DNA from: Acephala macrosclerotiorum
Taxonomy: Eukaryota > Ascomycota > Leotiomycetes > Helotiales > Mollisiaceae
Direction of reading: 5' to 3'
Length of the DNA: 64,000 nt
Assembly: GCA_014904845.1 (NCBI GenBank)
Contig: MU119230.1
Location: forward strand, 186,001-250,000
Numbering within the stretch: the stretch's first letter is position 1; every line of letters begins with the position of its first letter. Of this stretch, positions 59,690 to 64,000 are shown piece after piece. The translations under genes were made by a program, and so were the position numbers. The notes under the pieces are model-generated. The model was not told where the DNA came from. It was given only the letters and a program-made list of their open reading frames with translations, and made no database searches.

Positions 59690-60420
59690 AAACAGAATGG
59701 ATTGGACGAAATTGTTCGATAGCGAATGGATGAAGGTGAGTAGAGCTTTGACATCCGGGGCTAGAAAGCAATGAATAGATTGGTTGAAGGAAGAATTGTA
59801 GAAAACGAACTGGGTAGAGAGGGAAAATTGGTTGAAGGAGGAATTGAGCAAGATTGTGGATATGAAGTGGGGTTGGGTGACAATCGACTGGATCAGAGAA
59901 CACTGGAGAAAGTTGCTCAACGGCGAATCGACTCCTCGTCGAGAGATTTTCGGGCAAGAGGAAAAGTATTGAGTTCGCCGAGAAGGAGGAGGACGAGTGG
60001 TTAAGCTGGAGTCAGAAACTTGACGAGAAGAAAGACATGTCTCCGAGGCCAATTTCAGATGATGACGGGTTGAACTACTGGTGTCAGGAAGCCGATGAGA
60101 AAGAAGACAAGTCATGGAGCCGGGGAACATTTGCCACCGACGACAATCCACATCCATACCCAACTCCACCACCTCCTACTCCAGAAATCAGCGACGAGGG
60201 AGTAATCTCTAGCAACAATTGGATTTTGTTGGAGAAATACAAGAGCCAGAAAGGCAGTAGACCGTCTCTGCTTGCTTCAATGACAGCTGCGGTCCCTGCC
60301 CTGTTCGAAATCCAGGCGCTCAAAGTAGAGAGCGCGGCAAAGTCTAAAAGGGTGGCGTATTTGGAAGTTGAGAAGTTGAGAAGTTGGTTGGGAATGAGGG
60401 GTGGGGTAACGGTGATTTGA
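59690..60420 (+). pseudogene. degenerate Trp-rich continuation of upstream gene
   Basis: Past the stop at 59687-59689, another frame reads MDWTKLFDSEWMK, and further on IDWLKEEL-stop-KTNWVERENW, NWLKEELSKIVDMKWGW, IDWIREHWRKLL. It contains TGA and TAG stops. A third frame then continues GKRKSIEFAEKEEDEWLSW and stays open to 60420 through a Pro-rich part (PYPTPPPPTPEISDEG). The shared WLKEEL motif ties these pieces to the gene at 59401. Frame changes and stops suggest decay, although unrecognised short introns could rescue part of it. Confidence 0.35.
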
Positions 60421-60713
60421 GCGAGTGGGATGGAAGCCGGCAGGTTCTGAGCGACGATCGATCGTTAGAGCTTGACTGGGATGAAGAGTCTCGTCGTAGA
60501 GGGTAAGTCCCATGGCAACCAAAACGCACCGCAAATGAAAAGATTTGCAAAGCAAAGAAGATTTTTTCCTTGTACCATGTCCAGCTGAGACGTTCAAGGG
60601 GCAACAGAAAGTACAAATGGGATATCGTGCTGTAACAATGACGATAACAGGACGCGAATACTACACAAAACCACCATAGTCCGATCTCGAACAAAACAGT
60701 CCTCGGAGACCTC
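60421..60713. other. intergenic between convergent genes
   Basis: Less than 300 bp between the Trp-rich remnant and the 3' end of the isochorismatase-like gene. Nothing recognised. Confidence 0.5.
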
Positions 60714-61915
60714 TCATGTGGCTCGCCCATTTTGATACCGTGATGGAACTGATACGATACCCAAAGCCATCAGGACCTTCTCCGCTGTAGTCACAGCCCC
60801 AAATATTCCGCCCTCAGCCTTCACGCTCTGAATGGCGCCGTCATGAAGGTGTTTCTCAGCTGCTGCTGTACAATCCTCCACAATCAGGCAATCAAAACCA
60901 TTATCATTCGCCTCTCGCATCGTGCTATGGACACACACATCTGTCGTAGCTCCGCATAGGATCAAGTTCTTGATACCTTTGATGTTGAGCATCAATTTGA
61001 AATCGGTGTGTTGGAATGCACTGCGGCCAGGTTTGTCGATAATATTCTCTCCGCCAATGGGGTATAGCTCGGTTATGATATCGTGACCTGCTTCGCCACG
61101 GACTAGGAGGCGTCCGAGAGGCCCGCTATCGCCTATACCGAGACCAGAGGGGTTGTTTCTGCTTCGGAGGAGTTCACGTGAGGAGAGGGTGGACAGGTCT
61201 GGACGGTGTCCTTCTCGAGTGTGATAAATGGGGAAGCCATGTGAGCGGAAGGCTGCAAGAAGACCTTGGAGGGGCAGGATGATTGACTGAACTAAGGCGA
61301 GGTCGTAACCTTGTTGAGCGAGGTAGCCGTTGGGTGAACAGACTGTATGGTGGTTAGCACCGAGGACTCAAGAAGGCAGGGCCTCTAAGTAAAGAAATGA
61401 GAGCTGTATCGTTGCTCAAAGCGCCAAACATGAAATAAATTAACAGTAGTTGATTGTGAATGCGTGGCAACAGGAGAAGTATTCTCAATTTCCAAAAGTG
61501 GGATGTTGAAACTTGAAAACCATGGGGTTGACATACAATCCCTCTGCATGTCGATAACGACCAAGGCAGTAGTTGCCGGACCAAAAGTTCCATCGTGAGG
61601 CCATTTGTATGGCTCAGCGTCGATACTCGCATCCATCGAGGACAATGAAAGGGTTGAAATTGTCAAAGTTTCAAGAGTCTTCTGGTCTGGAAGTTTTGAA
61701 GGAGATGCTGTGCTGTTCTTCTTTGGCGACTTTGTGCGTTTGACAGTAAAGCTAGAGAGAATTCTTCGAGGAAAGTTCTGCTTAGGTGATTGAGGTAGTT
61801 CCTTCTCTACTTTGGGATCGCCATTGGGAAGAGAGAAGGTGACGACTGCTTTATTTGGACTAGTTTCGTCGGGGTTCGGCGATTCAATGGCCTGGTACGG
61901 GATTGAACCTTCCAT
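60714..61915 (-). CDS. isochorismatase-like cysteine hydrolase
   Basis: This superfamily of alpha/beta hydrolases uses an Asp-Lys-Cys triad and includes nicotinamidases, ureidoacrylate-type amidohydrolases and N-carbamoyl hydrolases. Two exons, 61537-61915 and 60714-61342, joined over a 194 bp intron, give 335 aa. The triad is visible: Asp in VVIDMQRDF (split by the intron), Lys in IIDKPGRSAF and Cys in ILCGATTDVCVHSTM. The C-terminal half has the usual REANDNGFDCLIVEDCTAA. About 115 residues precede the domain; they are Ser/Pro/Lys-rich and low complexity, which is unusual for a family normally near 200 aa. Substrate cannot be inferred. An amino-acid/choline permease gene lies divergently 1.3 kb away. 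Confidence 0.93.
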
Positions 61916-63252
61916 GCTTGAAATGTCATCGCAAACTTGTCCTCAAAACATAAAATAATCTTGCAAGAGATTCGAAAAGATAAAACAAGACAGAAACAGA
62001 GGACACCAAGTCTTACTTTTGAACAAATTTCCCACTTCGGCTATCGTTCAGGAGTCTCTCATCTCGATCGATGTGTCTAAGATTAGTGATGCGACAGATC
62101 GGAAGTTGAGGGAGGGTACACCTCTGTGAGATCCTGCACAACTTTGCAAAAATTCCGATTTCGCATTATCTTTGGATGTACAGCTTCCCAAAGGAGAATT
62201 GAAATTATCTGGATGCCCAGGCAGATGTGACACGATCAAGTCAGTGCCTCTCACAGGATCTCAGACTCAGGAAAAGACAACTCAATCCCGCCAATTGAGA
62301 CAACGAGACTGGACTTGCAACTGACATCCATTGAATCATGACGTTTGCCAACATCATAGTCTCCAGCCTCGCCAGATGTCGAGACGAGGCTGCCAACCTT
62401 TCCGGAGCCAACCATGAAGGCATCCTACTGGAGCCCGAAAGGTTTGTCGACAGAGGGGGATCGCTCATATTATGTGACTTTCTGGGCTTGCCACTGATAC
62501 TGGCCGTCTGCGGGGGATGCAGTGCTTCTGTCACTTCTCATAATATCCTCACAATGACGTCTTCCTGCTTACGCGCGTCCTTGTGTCCCGTTGTACAACA
62601 GCAGAGACCCGCAGAATGGTTTGGCCGTCGGACCCGATGCGAAAGCCCACCGGGGAATAGAACCAGATATTTAGACGGCCGTCAATCACGAGCTTTCGGG
62701 CAAGAGACTGCGAGAAAATAAGCGCGATTCTTCAAACGTAATAAGAGCCGCGAAGACGACAAAAAGTTTTGAAGATTTGAGTGGAGGAAAAGTTACGATA
62801 AGCTGGGACCCTGGGGACGATCCGTGCTGCTAGGCTGGTCTAGGCAAGCTAGGCGGCGGCAAACCTCACTCTTCAATATCATCCGGTCCGGCACGATTTT
62901 TAGACTCTTCTCTGCTTCTCGAGGTTGAGAAATCCTTGCGACCCGGTTTTGATAGCAACCTTAAGCTTCTAATTGGTTGCTGAAAGGCAATTTTCAAAGA
63001 GCCCTTCACTATGATGGAGCCCTCTAGGCTACCAAGCTTTGGCAGTTCAGGGAAGGTGCAAGCTGCATACCCTGCCCGCGCTTGAGCTTGATAAGGTAGG
63101 GATTTTCTGAAGTTTATCTTAGTTGTTGGGTGCTGTAAGAGAGCGGGGAAGGATTGATATATGTCGTCTGTCTCTTCTTCTGTTCTGAGCTTGACTGCTC
63201 CTTGAAAAGGCATTGGGGATTTCAAGCGCCTAGTTGTCGAAGTACCTCCAAC
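61916..63252. other. divergent intergenic region
   Basis: This lies between the isochorismatase-like and permease starts, about 1.3 kb. Open frames such as 62866-63393 (minus) overlap the permease gene and lack domain content. No motif is claimed. Confidence 0.5.
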
Positions 63253-64000
63253 ATGGCGGACCCAGAAATGAAAGCCGTTGGCACCGATGCCGCAGATACA
63301 ACTTTGGAGCACATGGGCTACCAGCAGGGTATGTTTCCGGCTTCTTCCAATACTCGAGAGGGACCTGCATTTTGACACATCTGTAGAGCTCAAACGCTCA
63401 TTTGGTCTCCTGGGAATGATTGGATTCTCCTTCTCGATCGTGACTTGGTACGTTGCGTTGTACTCCTGCGGCCTCCTGCAGGGAGCTGAAAAAAGTAGCG
63501 ACTTGAGATCTGACGGGAACCTACAGTTGGAGTGCTTTGGGTGGTGTATTGGTCACAGGAGTTAATGCGGGTGGGCCTCCTGTGATGATCTGGGGATGGG
63601 TTGGCATCAGTTGTGTGTCTCTATGCGTGGCATACTCGATGGCGGAGATGTGTAGCGAATACCCAGTAGCTGGTGGGCAGTACTCCTGGGTCTACATACT
63701 TTCTCCAAAGAGCATCCGGAGGCAGTTCTCATACCTCACTGGATGGTTTATGATCATTGGTAAGTGGCACAGGGGAATTTCCGATGTTCCTCAAGAATTC
63801 TTGGACCATTTCAGAAGTACTAACTCGGCAACTAGGTATCTTGGCTATGGGTGCGACAAACAGCTTCATTGGAGGTGAGCGAAAGCAGAATCACTCGAAG
63901 ATGCGAATTGCTAAGAAAACTTAGCAAATTTTATACTCGGACAGGCGAACTTGGTAAACCCAGACTACACGATCGAACGATGGCATACCGTGCTCGTTGC
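63253..64000 (+). CDS. amino-acid/choline permease (APC superfamily), 5' part
   Basis: The gene runs off the window. Exons so far are 63253-63328, 63387-63447, 63527-63759, 63836-63874 and 63925 to beyond 64000, all phase-consistent, with introns of 58, 79, 76 and 50 bp. The N-terminus is MADPEMKAVGTDAADTTLEH, followed by GYQQELKRSFGLLGMIGFSF, typical of the fungal GABA/choline-type permeases. The first helices include CWSALGGVLVTGVNAGGPP, MIWGWVGISCVSLCVAYSMA and the signature AEMCSEYPVAGGQYSWVY, then LTGWFMIIG and ILGQANLVNP. These import amino acids, GABA or choline across the plasma membrane; the substrate is not decidable from the visible third of the protein. Confidence 0.93.

Noticed and set aside
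62866..63393. 175-codon minus-strand frame
   Set aside because: Overlaps the start and first intron of the permease gene and has no domain.

Overview
The window reads as a filamentous ascomycete (Pezizomycotina, possibly Leotiomycetes) chromosome segment. Genes have short spliceosomal introns, mostly 46-100 bp, with GTANGT-like donors, CTAAC/CTGAC-like branch sites and YAG acceptors. Families typical of these fungi are present: RTA1-like, velvet, a HeLo-like pseudokinase, and a Ser/Ala-rich repeat protein. Intergenic regions are long and carry decayed transposons. No rRNA, tRNA or CRISPR was recognised.

Layout. 1-7.9 kb is a transposon-scarred region: a 1.38 kb Tc1/mariner copy with clear terminal inverted repeats, an RTA1-like membrane protein gene, and a 336 bp MITE. 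8-22 kb holds two large minus-strand ubiquitin-pathway genes, a DUSP/USP deubiquitinase (UBP12-like) and the ER RING-CH ligase Doa10, with a small acidic-protein gene between them. 22.9-27.4 kb is a long plus-strand gene for a membrane-anchored repeat protein. 28.6-38.6 kb is gene-poor, with a C2H2 zinc-finger gene, a broken secreted N1/T1-type ribonuclease gene and a structured inverted repeat. 38.7-46.4 kb holds a divergent velvet-domain gene, an arginyl-tRNA synthetase with two candidate starts, and a gene fusing a HeLo-like segment, a pseudokinase and a trypsin-like protease. 47.9-52.5 kb is an inverted-repeat structure built from degenerate ~150 bp units around a broken unknown gene. 53-64 kb holds malic enzyme, small putative genes, an isochorismatase-like hydrolase and the 5' part of an amino-acid/choline permease that runs off the window.

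How the genes relate. The deubiquitinase and Doa10 act in protein turnover, ArgRS in translation, malic enzyme and the isochorismatase-like enzyme in metabolism, and the permease and RTA1-like protein at membranes. There is no operon logic. The best candidates for something undescribed are the pseudokinase-protease fusion (42.5-46.4 kb), the inverted array of ~150 bp units (47.9-52.5 kb) and the GT-ESV repeat protein (22.9-27.4 kb). Exon coordinates were derived by hand from reading frames and splice signals; all closed models keep phase across their junctions.
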